This document shows, piece by piece, positions 42,401 to 52,439 of a DNA stretch of 64,000 bases; within the stretch, counting starts at the first letter, position 1; each line of letters begins with the position of its first letter. Below the pieces are notes generated by a model. It saw only the letters and a program-made list of their open reading frames with translations, was not told the DNA's origin and did no database searches. A program made the translations under genes and the position numbers. Source of the stretch: Trissonchulus latispiculum (lineage: Eukaryota > Nematoda > Enoplea > Enoplida > Ironidae); assembly GCA_030248195.1 (NCBI GenBank), contig JASAND010024069.1:1-64000 (forward strand). Direction: 5' to 3'.

Positions 42401-42704
42401 TTCAGCTGAGATTTACATAGATACATATTATTTTCAGACATGTTGCGACAACTTACACTACTTACCCGAATGGGTAAAAGAAGTCATTGCTCACGCCTGC
42501 ATGGAGCTACAAGATGCGGTGATTGGAGGTCTAAAAGAGATTTCACAAGATTACGCAAAAATTTGCCAACACTGTCATGAACAATTATGGGCGGAGCAGC
42601 TTCGATATCATTTCATGCACAAATTCGATAGTGAACTGCAAAAATGTAAAACTTTTCGTGATAGCGTATTCAAGAGTAGTCGCATATTTAAACTAATTTC
42701 CTAA
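39408..42704 (+). pseudogene. Repeat-rich Polinton 2 gene with a 3' Cys-rich exon
   Basis: Starts with an Asn/Tyr/His-rich 111-codon ORF (39408-39743) and passes through the tandem array. The open frame 41131-41619 holds about four 31-residue units built on Gly-Ser-Val-Ile-Val-Glu-Gly-Gly. After a frame change near 41610 an acidic stretch reaches a GTAAGC donor at 41815. A TTTTCAG acceptor before 42441 opens an 88-residue last exon with six Cys (Cys-Cys at its start, Cys-x2-His-Cys-His near residue 48), helices and a TAA at 42702. I do not recognise the family. The upstream array is out of frame in alternate half-units, so the gene looks damaged unless the array is spliced out. A fibre- or surface-like protein is a guess from the repeats. 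Confidence 0.45.
39720..41500 (+). repeat. Tandem array of 92/93-bp half-units (185-bp period)
   Basis: About 19 half-units, each beginning at or near GGATCCAATCCTGGTCCTCT. In the 5' part, two alternating types of 92 and 93 bp form a 185-bp higher-order unit that is not a multiple of three. In the last part (about 41180-41500) units are 93 bp, encoding 31 residues in frame. The array therefore expanded after a 1-bp deletion in one half-unit. Confidence 0.9.
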
Positions 42705-43523
42705 CATAAAAAATTTGTTAATATAGATATTGAGTCAACTGAAATTTTTATAGAAACAAAAATTTTCTTTGAGAACTAGTTGTGTTTTGATTTTTAACCT
42801 AACATGCGTTTAAGGTAATACGATAGCTTATCAATGAAAATTAAATTATTTACAAATTTAGTTTAGCTGACAATATCTAATCACTGCCGAGGATATCATA
42901 AAGGGTGTGACAAGTGGCTAGAATGTTTTTGATTGCATCATGCCAACGGACTGTATCTAACAAAAAGATACGTACATACCTCAGATTTGTTTATATCATT
43001 TCATGTTTGTGTTTGCTATAACAATATTATGCAAATATTAATATTTATGATATATTTATATTGTGCTGGAATCTGAATCATTTACTGATTATAAGAATTG
43101 TTGAATATTAAATCGGTTGCTTGGGCTTGATTCAATTGTCTTGGAAATGAGATTTGAGCAGTAGTTAGAACTTATTAGATAGAGAGGCTACGAGAGTAAA
43201 TTAAATTAAAGCTATCAAAATTTTTATACAGGACGTAATTAATTCAGATGAAAACTTGCTAAATTATTATACATTGACTTTCTCACAGACGTTGAGAAGA
43301 TTTGATTAATTTTAGCATTTCTAGTTTATTTAGAACTCAGATTAGGTAGGTTAGATTAGACTACAGCACATTCTGACACATTTCAGAAGCTGGTAATGTT
43401 GTCATTATATTCAAGTTGAGTCACTAAGCGTTGCATTTATTTGAGATTAACTAAGACAAAACAAGCACAATTACTATACAAAATAAATATAATATTATCT
43501 GCTGGTGCACAGTCATCGCAACC
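42705..43523. other. AT-rich spacer in Polinton 2
   Basis: No gene seen. Confidence 0.5.
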
Positions 43524-43725
43524 TTACTGACTCCAATGCTTCTTTGGAGCTTTTACTGCCTCCATATCCAAAAACTGCAATGATCTCGTCCGCTTAGTTG
43601 GTCGACAGCTGATTATGTCACCAGACCCACTTCGTTTACCGCTGCTAGCACGCCTAGTAGTACCACATTTCTTACCGCCACGCCCAGGTTCAACTCCAAC
43701 GCTACCATCATCACCACCACCGCCA
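43524..43725 (-). CDS. Small Gly-rich basic terminal exon
   Basis: On the - strand an AACTACAG acceptor precedes 66 codons ending in TAA (43524-43526). The sequence is Gly-Gly-Gly-Gly-Asp-Asp, then Lys/Arg/Ser/Thr-rich with a likely nuclear signal (Arg-Pro-Thr-Lys-Arg-Thr-Arg), and ends Lys-Lys-His-Trp-Ser-Gln. A stop codon lies just upstream in the unspliced frame and there is no in-frame ATG near the 5' end, so if real it is the last exon of a spliced gene. Its 5' exon is not found. It may be a DNA-binding Polinton accessory. Confidence 0.35.
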
Positions 43726-43890
43726 CTGTAGTTTTTGTGTTATTGAACTATTAAAGTTAAACTAATTTGCATAATGCATATTTGTATAAAGGCTGTAACT
43801 ACCCATTTGATACATATAGATATTTTGGATTAAATAACTTAACACTAGAACATTCTGAAAATTCTGGAATCTTTCATTAAAACTCATCAA

Positions 43891-43972
43891 CCAATCAAAT
43901 CGCTTAATCAGTCACGTGATAAATTTTTTAACCAATCAAATTTATTCTTTCGCTCTTGAAAAGTATATAAGG
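43891..43972 (+). promoter_or_regulatory. Promoter of Polinton 2 PolB
   Basis: Two CCAAT boxes (43891-43895 and 43932-43936), a CACGTG E-box (43913-43918) and a TATATAAGG TATA box (43964-43972) in proper order. They lie about 300 bp before the ATG and about 110 bp before the donor of a likely 5' UTR intron. Confidence 0.6.
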
Positions 43973-44080
43973 AAAAACTTTTCGGTTTTCCTTCAGTCAT
44001 GATCTGTCTTTGGTGGGTAACACACTTGTTTATTGAGTCATAGCTCATGCTGTTGATTTTGTTTCATTGATTTGCAGTCA

Positions 44081-44273
44081 GTAAGTACTAATCTATTGTC
44101 ATAAGTAGTATAAAAAACAGGGGGTTCTGGTATTTTTCATTTAACTTAAAAGGAAAGTAGGATAAAGATGGAGGTTCTGGACTTAACTATTTAATTTAAA
44201 ACAAAAGTAGTATAAAACTAGAGGTTTTGTCACAGTTTAGCATTTGCCTGTCATTTATCCCTCCTACTTTCAG
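44081..44273 (+). other. Probable 5' UTR intron of PolB (193 bp)
   Basis: Donor GTAAGTAC and acceptor CTACTTTCAG bound the segment, eight bases before the PolB ATG. It holds three copies of an about 52-bp repeat (AGTAGTATAAAA..GGTTCTGG type). Confidence 0.55.
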
Positions 44274-44281
44274 CTCAAATT

Positions 44282-47200
44282 ATGGTTTGGTCCTGTTGTG
44301 GAAAATCGTTCAAAAGTCAACGAGCTCTTCGTCGTAACACTGTTACTGTACATATTGGAGAACAGCACATATGTCCTCAGCGCGGGAGAGTGTTATCAAG
44401 ACAAGATGCTCTGAAGAGACACATGAAAATTCATGAAAGAGTGAAGCCTCAAAATGACTTGCAACCGGAAAGCAAACGACAAGCTTTGGACACCAATGGT
44501 TCAAATGATATAGAAGCCTTGCAGCCTTCAAACAGTAATGAAGATAGTGGCTCACTACTACCATCAGCTCAGGATTTGACAGAATCAGATGTGGAGCTAC
44601 AAGAAATGGAAATGCCAATGACTGAGTCTGATGAAGAATTGCTGGAAATGGAAATGCCAGCAATTCTTCATCAGACTCAGTCATTGGCATTTCTATTTCT
44701 TGTAGCTCAGGATTTGACAGAGTCAGATGTGGAGCTACAAAAAATGGAAATGCCAATGACTGAGTCTGATGAAGAATTGCTGGAAATGCCAGACTATGGT
44801 ATTACACCACTTCCGAAAGCGATGAATCGATGGCTGCGTGGTTATCAAATAAAACCACAGCATTTTGTGGGAGACCCACAGATTTTCTTCACAGAATGCC
44901 GCGGTATATTGATGGAGCGGTTGGGACAAGAATGTGCAGATCTGATGGGTGTGAAATTGTGGTTGGCATGAGGATCCGCTTGAAACGAGTATCTGATGAA
45001 AGCGAAACAATTGAAACCCATTTCTGCTATAAAGCAAAAGATGTCCAACAGGGTTCCGAACTTTGATATGAACTGACAATGGCAGAGCAGGAAGTTTTGA
45101 AGAACTTGGAGAAGTTTATTCAACTGGGCTCTGACTGGGTCGTTGATCAGGTACGCCGCTTGGATGTTCATGTAGCAGCCCATCGACCGTTAAGTGGATC
45201 ATCGTATAAGAAGCTACCAAGCTGGATAGAAGCTAAGAAGGCCGTTGTCAATGTGAAGAACGACGATAATAAATGCTTCCAGTGGGCAGTGTTGTCAGCT
45301 CTGCATCCAGTGGAAATAGACGCTAACATGATTAGCAAATATATGGCTTATGAGAGTGAACTCAACATGCAAGGACTTGATTCTCCAATGAAGCTAAGAT
45401 CCATTGCACGGTTTGAAAAGATGAATAGAATTTCTATGAATGTGTTTAACCTGGAGAAAAATGCGTTATATCCACTTTACATTTCTATACATGACTCTGA
45501 AAAGCATATTGATTTGTTGTTATACGATGGTCACTACTGCTGGATCAAAAATATCGATCGGTGGCTCTCTGATCAAAGACGAACGCATAAGAAAAAAATA
45601 CTTTTGTCGGAGATGTCTGTTGCCTCAATACAGTGAACAGAAGCTGCAAGAGCACTTGGATCGGTGCTTACGGAATAGTCCAGCAAAAGTGGTGATGCCT
45701 AAGGATGACGAGTTGAAGTTCAAAAATCATCACAGAAGATTAAGAGCACCTCTAGTGATTTATGCTGACTTTGAATGTATCACGGAGAAGATACAACATT
45801 GTGAGCCGGACATTTCAAAGTCATCGTCAACCGCCTATCAACAACATTGTCCGTGTGGATTTGGCCTCATTACCGTAGAGCAGTGCTGTGGAGAAAATAC
45901 AAAGCAAGTTGGAACTCCTATAGTCTATCGAGGGCAAGATTGCGTACAACAGCTGTTGCAGTCTATTATAAGGATTACTGAAAGCTATAGCAACCGTGTT
46001 GGTAATCCGTTACCTATGCAATTAACATTTGATGAACAGTCTCAGTTTAAAGAAGCAAAAGATTGTTACCTTTGTGGTAAGCAACTATCTGATGATCGAG
46101 TGCGCGATCATTGTCACATCTGTGGCTCCTACAGAGGTGCTGCCCACAACAGGTGCAATCAACAACATCACTTGGATAGAAACGTAAGCATACTGTTTCA
46201 TAATCTTCGACGATACGACGGGCATCTCATCATGCAAAAGATCGGCAAACTGTGTAAGGACAACCAGCTGCAGTTGGATGCTATTGCTAAAGGTATGGAA
46301 GACCATATAAACTTTTCTATCAAGCGAAAGAATATTGCAGAAGAAGAAGAAGAAGAAGGTTTGGACAATCAGTCGGAGGAAGAGAAGTTAATTGGAGGAT
46401 ACGGCAGTGAACATTGTCCTTGGCGAATTTGATTCATAGATAGTTGTCAATCATTGGATAATCTGGTATTGAATCTGGATCAATCCCAACTAAAGATCCT
46501 ATCTACTCAGATCACTAATGATGACAAACGAGCGTTGCTTCTTCGAAAGGGCGTGTATCCCTACGACTACATAGATTGCTGGGGAAGGTTTGAGGAAATT
46601 TGCCTTCCACCCAGATCTGCATCTCATAGCAAAATAACTGGAACGGACATTTCGGACACTGACTATGAACACGCCAACGCAGTATGGAAAACTTTTGATA
46701 TTAACAATATGGGTGACTATCATGACCTTTATTTGTTAACCGATGTTTTATTGTTGGCTGATGTATTTGAGAACTTTAGAGCCTTTTGTCTGCAGCACTA
46801 CGGCTTGGATCCTGTCCATTACGTTACTTTACCAGGTTTTGGATGGGATGCATGTCTTAAGCTGATACACGTTAGGCTGGAGCTTCTCAAAGACAGCAAC
46901 CAGTACATGTTTTTCGAACAGGGTATTTGTGGAGGTGTAGCGATGATCTCTCATCGCTATGCTAAAGCGAATAATCCCTATCTGAATAATTTTGACTATC
47001 GTGTACCCACTTCTTATATTATGTACTTGGATGCTAATAACTTGTATGGATGGGCTATGAGTCAAAAGGTGCCATGTTCTAAATTTCGTTGGCTTTCCCA
47101 AGCTGAAATTGATAAAATTGATTGGTCTACAGTTGATGTAGACGGGGAGAGGGGATATGGTTTAGAAGTTAATTTGGGGTATCCAAAAGAATTGCATAAT

Positions 47201-48267
47201 TTGCATAATAGTTATCCTTTGGCACCTGAGAAACTGATAATTTCTGATGAAATGTTGTCACCGTATTGTAAACGTCTTCAATCGCAGCTTGGAGTTAAAA
47301 CTGGTATGGTGCATAAGCTAGTGCCAATTTCTCAAATAAACAAAAATACATTATCCATTTTCGTTACCTAAAACTGTATTTATCATTGGACCTAAAATTA
47401 CAGCATGTGCATCGCGTCTTGGTATTTCAACAATCTGCCTGGATGCAAGGTATATCGGTTTTAACACTGAGATGCGAAAAAATGCCAAGTCTGATTTTGA
47501 GAAAAATTTATTTAAATTGTTAAATAATGCGGTATTTGGTAAAACTATGGAGAATGTACGTAGACATATGACAGTTGAATTTGTTCATGATCAGACTCGA
47601 TTCCGCAAATTGGTATCAAACCCTCGTTTTGAACGGGCAACCGTTTTTAATGAGGATTTGGTCGCGGTTTGTATGAGTCGAGTGACAGTTGAGCTCAATA
47701 AGCCCATCTACGTATCGAAACTGCTCATGTACAATTTTCACTACAATTATATTGTACCTAAGTATGAATCTAAATGTAAATTGTTATTTACAGACACTGA
47801 CAGTCTTTGTTACGTTATTGAATGTGATGATGTATATAAGGATATGTTAACTGATGCTGATTTGTTTGATTTTAGTGACTATCTGAAGGACCATCCTTTG
47901 TTTTCCATAAAAAATAAAAAAGTCATAGGGAAAATGAAGGATGAGACTTCAGGTATTCCTATTCTGAATTTTGTGGCCTTCGTGCCAAAATGTACAGTTT
48001 AGAGTGTAACGGGCAGGATAAAAAAGGGCTAAAGGCGTTAAGAAAAGTGTTGTGAAAACTGTATTATGTCATAATGATTTTGTTTATTGTTTACGTAATG
48101 AGATAGTTCGTCGTGATGTAATGAATATGATCAGAAGCCACAAACACCAACTGTTTTCCATAAAAACTAATAAAATTAGTTTGTCGGCTTTTGATGATAA
48201 GCGATACATCTTGGATGATGGACTGTCTTCTTATGCGTACGGCCACTATTGTATTTGTACTAAATAA
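44282..48267 (+). pseudogene. Protein-primed DNA polymerase B, Polinton 2 (broken)
   Basis: ATG at 44282. The N-terminus has two C2H2-like fingers, then a Glu/Asp-rich stretch. ExoI is Tyr-Ala-Asp-Phe-Glu-Cys (about 45762). A zinc-rich insert has two Cys-x2-Cys pairs and Asp-His-Cys-His (about 46060-46160), and ExoII is Phe-His-Asn-Leu-Arg-Arg-Tyr-Asp-Gly (46197). ExoIII follows (Tyr-Asp-Tyr-Ile-Asp-Cys-Trp, 46563). Motif A is Tyr-Leu-Asp-Ala-Asn-Asn-Leu-Tyr-Gly (47025), motif B Asn-Asn-Ala-Val-Phe-Gly-Lys-Thr (47523), and motif C Thr-Asp-Thr-Asp-Ser, intact (47790). Breaks: frame changes near 44960, 45595, 47360 and 48000, TGA at 45066 and TGA at 46430-46432. Unlike Polinton 1 the exonuclease region is complete. 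It would replicate the linear element from a protein-linked end. Confidence 0.9.
44594..44708. repeat. 50-bp inverted repeat inside the PolB N-terminus
   Basis: 44594-44643 and 44659-44708 are reverse complements with one mismatch and a 15-bp spacer. A third, direct copy of the first arm and its upstream sequence follows at 44704-44783. The order is direct, inverted, direct. Confidence 0.9.
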
Positions 48268-48399
48268 AATTTGCTATGTATTTGTTATGTTTGAATATTC
48301 ACAATAAACTATGATATTGTCTTTATTGAGGAAGACTAGCATAGGTATTAGATAATTATCCAAACTAGATATAATAAGTTTACTGCTTTAAATTTGTCT

Positions 48400-48927
48400 T
48401 CATGATGAGTGATCTGAGTTCCAAATGACGTATGCTTCCATAAGCGATCTAGCCATTGCTGTGCAATCACTTGGAGTAGATACTGAAGCATCAGCCAGAG
48501 GAAAAAGTTGAAAGTTCCAGGTTGCTGTACTGTTCAGGATTAACATATGAGGATCCTTCACAGGAATAGTAACATCATTCATTCTGATCATTCTTGTGAT
48601 AATCTGACGTTGTCGGTATCCTTCGATCACAATTTGAGACGGGTTGAATTCTTTAAGCAGTTGACACATGCTTGTAATCACTTGGTCCAGAGTTTTGGTA
48701 TCTGCAGTTGTCTTCCATTTCATCTTGGATGCTGCTTCGATAAAGCGGATAATTTCCATGTGTTCGGTAGCGCGTGTTGATAATTCTTGAGGCGCTCGCA
48801 TGTCAGACTCATGCTCAAGCATAAAATTTCTGTCCAAAATGATCATTGCCATCTTCATAATCACATCAAAATCGTGTTCCAACCGAACTAGTCCAAAACT
48901 TATAAAGCAGACCCTCTGTTCCGACAT
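48400..48927 (-). CDS. Unknown Polinton 2 protein, divergent from dUTPase
   Basis: An intact ORF; I choose ATG 48927 (175 residues) because the longer ORF to 49059 would overlap dUTPase coding. A TATA box lies about 37-46 bp upstream of this ATG. The protein alternates strands and helices: Val-Cys-Phe-Ile-Ser-Phe-Gly-Leu, Met-Lys-Met-Ala-Met-Ile-Ile-Leu-Asp, Ala-Pro-Gln-Glu-Leu-Ser-Thr-Arg-Ala-Thr, Ile-Val-Ile-Glu-Gly-Tyr. This order loosely resembles an RNase H/DnaQ-like fold, but the catalytic acids are not in place and I do not assign it. It is convergent with PolB. Confidence 0.6.
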   Translation of the reverse strand: MSEQRVCFISFGLVRLEHDFDVIMKMAMIILDRNFMLEHESDMRAPQELSTRATEHMEIIRFIEAASKMKWKTTADTKTLDQVITSMCQLLKEFNPSQIVIEGYRQRQIITRMIRMNDVTIPVKDPHMLILNSTATWNFQLFPLADASVSTPSDCTAMARSLMEAYVIWNSDHSS

Positions 48928-48962
48928 GGTTAGAGCAAATGAATTGTAAATCAAAACTTTTC

Positions 48963-48972
48963 TCCTTTTATA
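48963..48972 (-). promoter_or_regulatory. TATA box between the divergent pair
   Basis: Reads TATAAAAGGA on the - strand, 36-45 bp before the ATG at 48927, in a 68-bp space between divergent genes. Confidence 0.6.
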
Positions 48973-48995
48973 GTCGATCGCTGCATTCCAAAGCC

Positions 48996-49497
48996 ATGAG
49001 TCATCAACTTCAAGTCCAGTTGTTGTCAGAACATGGCAAGTTGCCAACACGTGCCTCATCTGGTAGCGTTGATTATGACCTTTTCAGTGCCAGACACTGT
49101 GTGGTACCTGCTGGTTTGGGAAGAATGCTAATTCAGACGGACATTACTATTGCTTTGACACCAAACTGTTACGGAAAAATTAACGCTCCTCGCTCCGGAT
49201 TAGCGCTGAAAGCAGGGATTGATGTGATGGCAGGAGTGATCGATGGTGATTACCGGGGGAACATAGGTGTTGTGTTGGTTAACCTGAGTAGTCAGGATTT
49301 TACGGTGAACATTGGGATCATATTGCTCAACTTATATGTGAGCAAGTTTTGAATACGTTTCTGAATTTGGAAGTCACAGATCAAGGTGGAAATGGTTTTG
49401 GATCCACTGGACTACAACTTATACCAGATCTAAACATTTATGTAGAAATGAAGAAAGAAGAAACTCTTATGAATGACATTATTATGAATAGTGTATA
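48996..49497 (+). pseudogene. dut: dUTPase, one frameshift
   Basis: This is a trimeric dUTP pyrophosphatase, which hydrolyses dUTP to dUMP and keeps uracil out of new DNA. I prefer ATG 48996 over the in-frame upstream one (48939). Motif 1 is Gly-Ser-Val-Asp-Tyr-Asp-Leu-Phe-Ser, motif 2 Ala-Pro-Arg-Ser-Gly-Leu-Ala, motif 3 Gly-Val-Ile-Asp-Gly-Asp-Tyr-Arg-Gly. A one-base loss at about 49314 moves the frame; the new frame holds motif 4 (Ile-Ala-Gln-Leu-Ile) and motif 5 (Gly-Phe-Gly-Ser-Thr-Gly), then about 25 further residues. The usual Arg of motif 4 is His. All five motifs are present, so the loss is recent or a sequencing error. Confidence 0.88.
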
Positions 49498-49870
49498 ACG
49501 TGTATATTCTGTATGTATAAAAATATACTAAATAAATTTTTGTCAGATTTCGCTTTTGATTTATTGCTAGGTAGATTAGGTAAAATTTTCATCATGAGTA
49601 TCAAAATTTATAGTTACAAAGTTATTTTCAATGATTAATTTATGAATATAATATATTCCTTTTGGAAATCTATTATCTTATAGACTTATATTTCATCTTC
49701 AGACTTATATTTAGTAATTACTTTTTTCATGAACAAGAATTCATGTAGTCTTTTGTTAATCTAATCCGAATTTCAATGTCTAGGTTAATAATCATAAGTG
49801 ATTATGGAAGATTAGCCAGTAGGGGACCAGGTTATCATAACCATCTTGTAGAACTGGAACCACAATTAAG

Positions 49871-50035
49871 GAACCACACTTTAGGGATCACTGTGTTTTT
49901 TGTAGTTGAATTCTTTAAATGGGACCACACTTAGGGGACCACACTTGGCATACGAGGTTCAAGTGGAAACTATTAGAGGACCGCACTATGGGGGACCACA
50001 ATTTATACAGAACGCCTAAAAACAATACTACTACT
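49871..50035 (-). repeat. Polinton 2 right terminal inverted repeat
   Basis: Inverted match to 38329-38490, with one extra ACT at the tip. Confidence 0.9.
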
Positions 50036-50041
50036 CCCTAC

Positions 50042-50261
50042 ACTTGACAATAAGTGGACTAAGGGTTCTTTAGCGTATACTACCCCCAGCAAGACAGCAC
50101 ACGGTCCCCACTAATTTAACGCCTCATCCGACCGGCGGAGCGGTGATCTAAGTTTCTTGCTCAAGGAAACAATGTAACGTCATTATGGCTAAGGCGGGAA
50201 TCAAACCTCGGACCTATCGATCCGAAGTCCGGAGCCTTAACCATTCGGCTACACGGTCACC
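50042..50261 (-). mobile_element. tRNA-derived SINE, 5' part
   Basis: The head (50187-50261, -) resembles tRNA-Arg(TCG): GACCGTGTAGCCGAATGG with an A box, loop CTTCGGA, and a GGTTTGATTCCC B-box-like end, with unpaired stems. The body contains TTAAATTAGTGGGGACCGTG, CGCTAAAGAACCC and TTAGTCCACTTATTG. Similar words occur in conserved-core invertebrate SINEs. The 3' part is at 38151-38322 beyond Polinton 2. Confidence 0.6.
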
Positions 50262-50734
50262 GGGCCATGAGATCATCATCAAATTCCAGGGATATCAGGG
50301 TCATTCCATTCATTCCAGATTCCAGGGAGACCAGGGCAAGATTCCATTCAGACCAGGGCCATGAGATCATCACCAGATTCCTGTGGAGGCCGCTCATGAA
50401 GCCGGGTTGAACCCAAGCCCATCCGTTCTCCAAGACCGATGACGGTCTGGTCCCCGGGTCTCGATTAGAACTCTGAGGAGAGTCTCTATGATCCAACCCA
50501 ATCGCATTCCAGTTAAAAAGGCCTAATAGTTTCGTCGTGAAACCTTCGGACCTGAGCAGTTGAACCGCCATATTTGATGCGGCTGTCTGAAAACCGGAGT
50601 CTGATGACTGATCGATCAAGACGGTTCAGGGCCATGGACTGGAAGTTGACGAAACATAGCGTAAATAGAGCAAGCGTTAGAGACGATGGAAAAATACTAA
50701 ACTGAAGGAGGAAGCTAGTAGTGTGATGACCCGT
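50262..50734. other. Low-grade repeats, no gene
   Basis: Two copies of GGGCCATGAGATCATCA about 94 bp apart (50263 and 50357) and several ATTCCAGG(G) words. ORFs here are not supported. Confidence 0.4.
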
Positions 50735-50942
50735 CCCAAGGGCGTAGTGAGAAAATTCTCCCAATCATGTACCTACCAAGAGGGAACCCACCCAATCCCA
50801 TGCGGACACTTTGGGGAGCAACGTGATTTGCGAAAAGTTCCCCAGCCCATGATGTTGTTATGCTAATCCTTAGCTATGTTAGCTACAGCCACCAGCAACC
50901 TAAGGGTTGACCGTGCGTCATCTTAATCCGTTACAGAACTGG
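50735..50942. repeat. Interspersed repeat, copy 2
   Basis: Second copy of the repeat at 1-200, same orientation. It ends near ATCCGTTACAG. Confidence 0.6.
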
Positions 50943-52203
50943 GAGTGCCTGTCCTGAGTTAATCTTTGAAATTAGTCTATACAAATTATTTATTTTTAGA
51001 AACCTCTGGAGGGGAGAATCAGTTACAACCATCATATCCGATCTACATCCAGATACCAGATACTAAATCGATAAAAAGGCTTCAGAGTCGGAAAGAAAAT
51101 GCTAATAAATTCCTACTCTAGTATATTGGTTCATGGCCCAAAACATTTCATAAAATCAAGTCACATCTGGTCCCTGTCTATTTAGTAACTGGATGTCTAG
51201 GTCACAATAATTGTACAACAAGATGGTTTGGTCGTTTTGTCCGGTTTGGATTTCGAAAAAGTTCAAGTCAGTTCAAATAAAACAGAAAGCAATGATTTAT
51301 CCGGTCTGTTGCTCGGAAATGCGGATAGAAAATGTTCGTTTGTGGAACAAAAATATTTTGGTGACTACTTTCATTTCTCCGGTGTCAAATCAAACGAATG
51401 TGCGGTCCATTTGAGCTTCAATATTTGAGACTTCATGGGATATTATCTCAGTATCCGGTTGGTTCGGGAGTCAATTTATTTTATTAAAATGTCATTTGGT
51501 TTATCTCTAACAAGCTCCAACCTCAATTTAGTGCATATCTGCTGTATCTTGTGAATGATAGCATTTTAAACATGGTTCAAAAATAGGTAATTGCATGCGG
51601 CAAAGCTAAGCGTATGGGATTAAATGTCGGTTTAACAATTATTCAAAACAAACAAAATCAGACAATTTTTAAAACGCTATTATTCAAAACTTACAACAAA
51701 TATGAAGTAATTTGAGATTGATGCTTGTTAGGGAGAGACTAAAAAATTTCAGTGAAATATTACTGTGACTTCCGGACCAACAGAATACTGAGATATGCCC
51801 ATGAAATCTCAAATTTCGCAGATCAAAACCGAAAATGGACAGGATATTCGATTGCTTTGATAGCGGCAAAATGAAAGCAATCTCTCAAACATTCTTTGTG
51901 CCAAAAACAAAAGTGTTTTGATTAAGCAGCAAATCAGAAAAACTATTTTGAACCGGAAACGACCATAGATCACGCAATTTCGGTCAGAACCTGACAAAGG
52001 TCCCGTTCATAGACTGATTTCGACCAGAGGAATCAAAAAATTCAATCTTCAATTTTAATTCAAGAATTAATTAGCATGTTCTTTTCGATTCTGAAGCGTT
52101 TTTATCGATTTAGCATGCGGTAGCGGATATTCTGGTCGTAGCGGATTATCCTCCTCCTGAGGTTTCTAATATATATATAAAAGTTAACTCAGGACAGGCG
52201 CTC
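50943..52203. mobile_element. Possible TIR element (1.26 kb)
   Basis: Ends GAGTGCCTGTCCTGAGTTAA and the inverted GAGCGCCTGTCCTGAGTTAA match at 19 of 20 positions. No TSD is resolved and there is no transposase. An ORF-like stretch at 51210-51428 has a protein-like composition in one frame, but no splice or domain support. Confidence 0.45.
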
Positions 52204-52439
52204 ACAATTCGGTTTCAAGATTTTTTGGTCAGGCTTTATTTTCAAATTAAGCACACGTGAAAATTCAAGTCAGCAGTACGAGAAATGATGTCTTCATTCA
52301 TTTCCAACATTCATTGTTAACTAATTTATTTTTTGCTTCCACAATGATATATTAATTTAGTAGAAGTGAGATCTGCAAACCTGAGTGCAAAATTGAGTCT
52401 GGCAAATTTTATTTGCATTACTATTAATGATGTGTTTAA

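Larger units (their letters stand above)
38329..50035. mobile_element. Polinton/Maverick element 2 (11.7 kb)
   Basis: Starts AGTAGTATTG and ends CAATACTACTACT, with a perfect 6-bp duplication CCCTAC (38323-38328; 50036-50041). Inverted repeats of about 165 bp (38329-38490; 49871-50035) contain spaced copies of GTGTGGTCCC. Genes: a repeat-rich two-exon gene (39408-42704 +), a small basic exon (-), PolB (+), an unknown gene (-) and dUTPase (+). No integrase, capsid, ATPase or protease gene is visible, unlike Polinton 1. PolB and dUTPase carry frameshifts. It sits in a tRNA-derived SINE. Confidence 0.9.
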
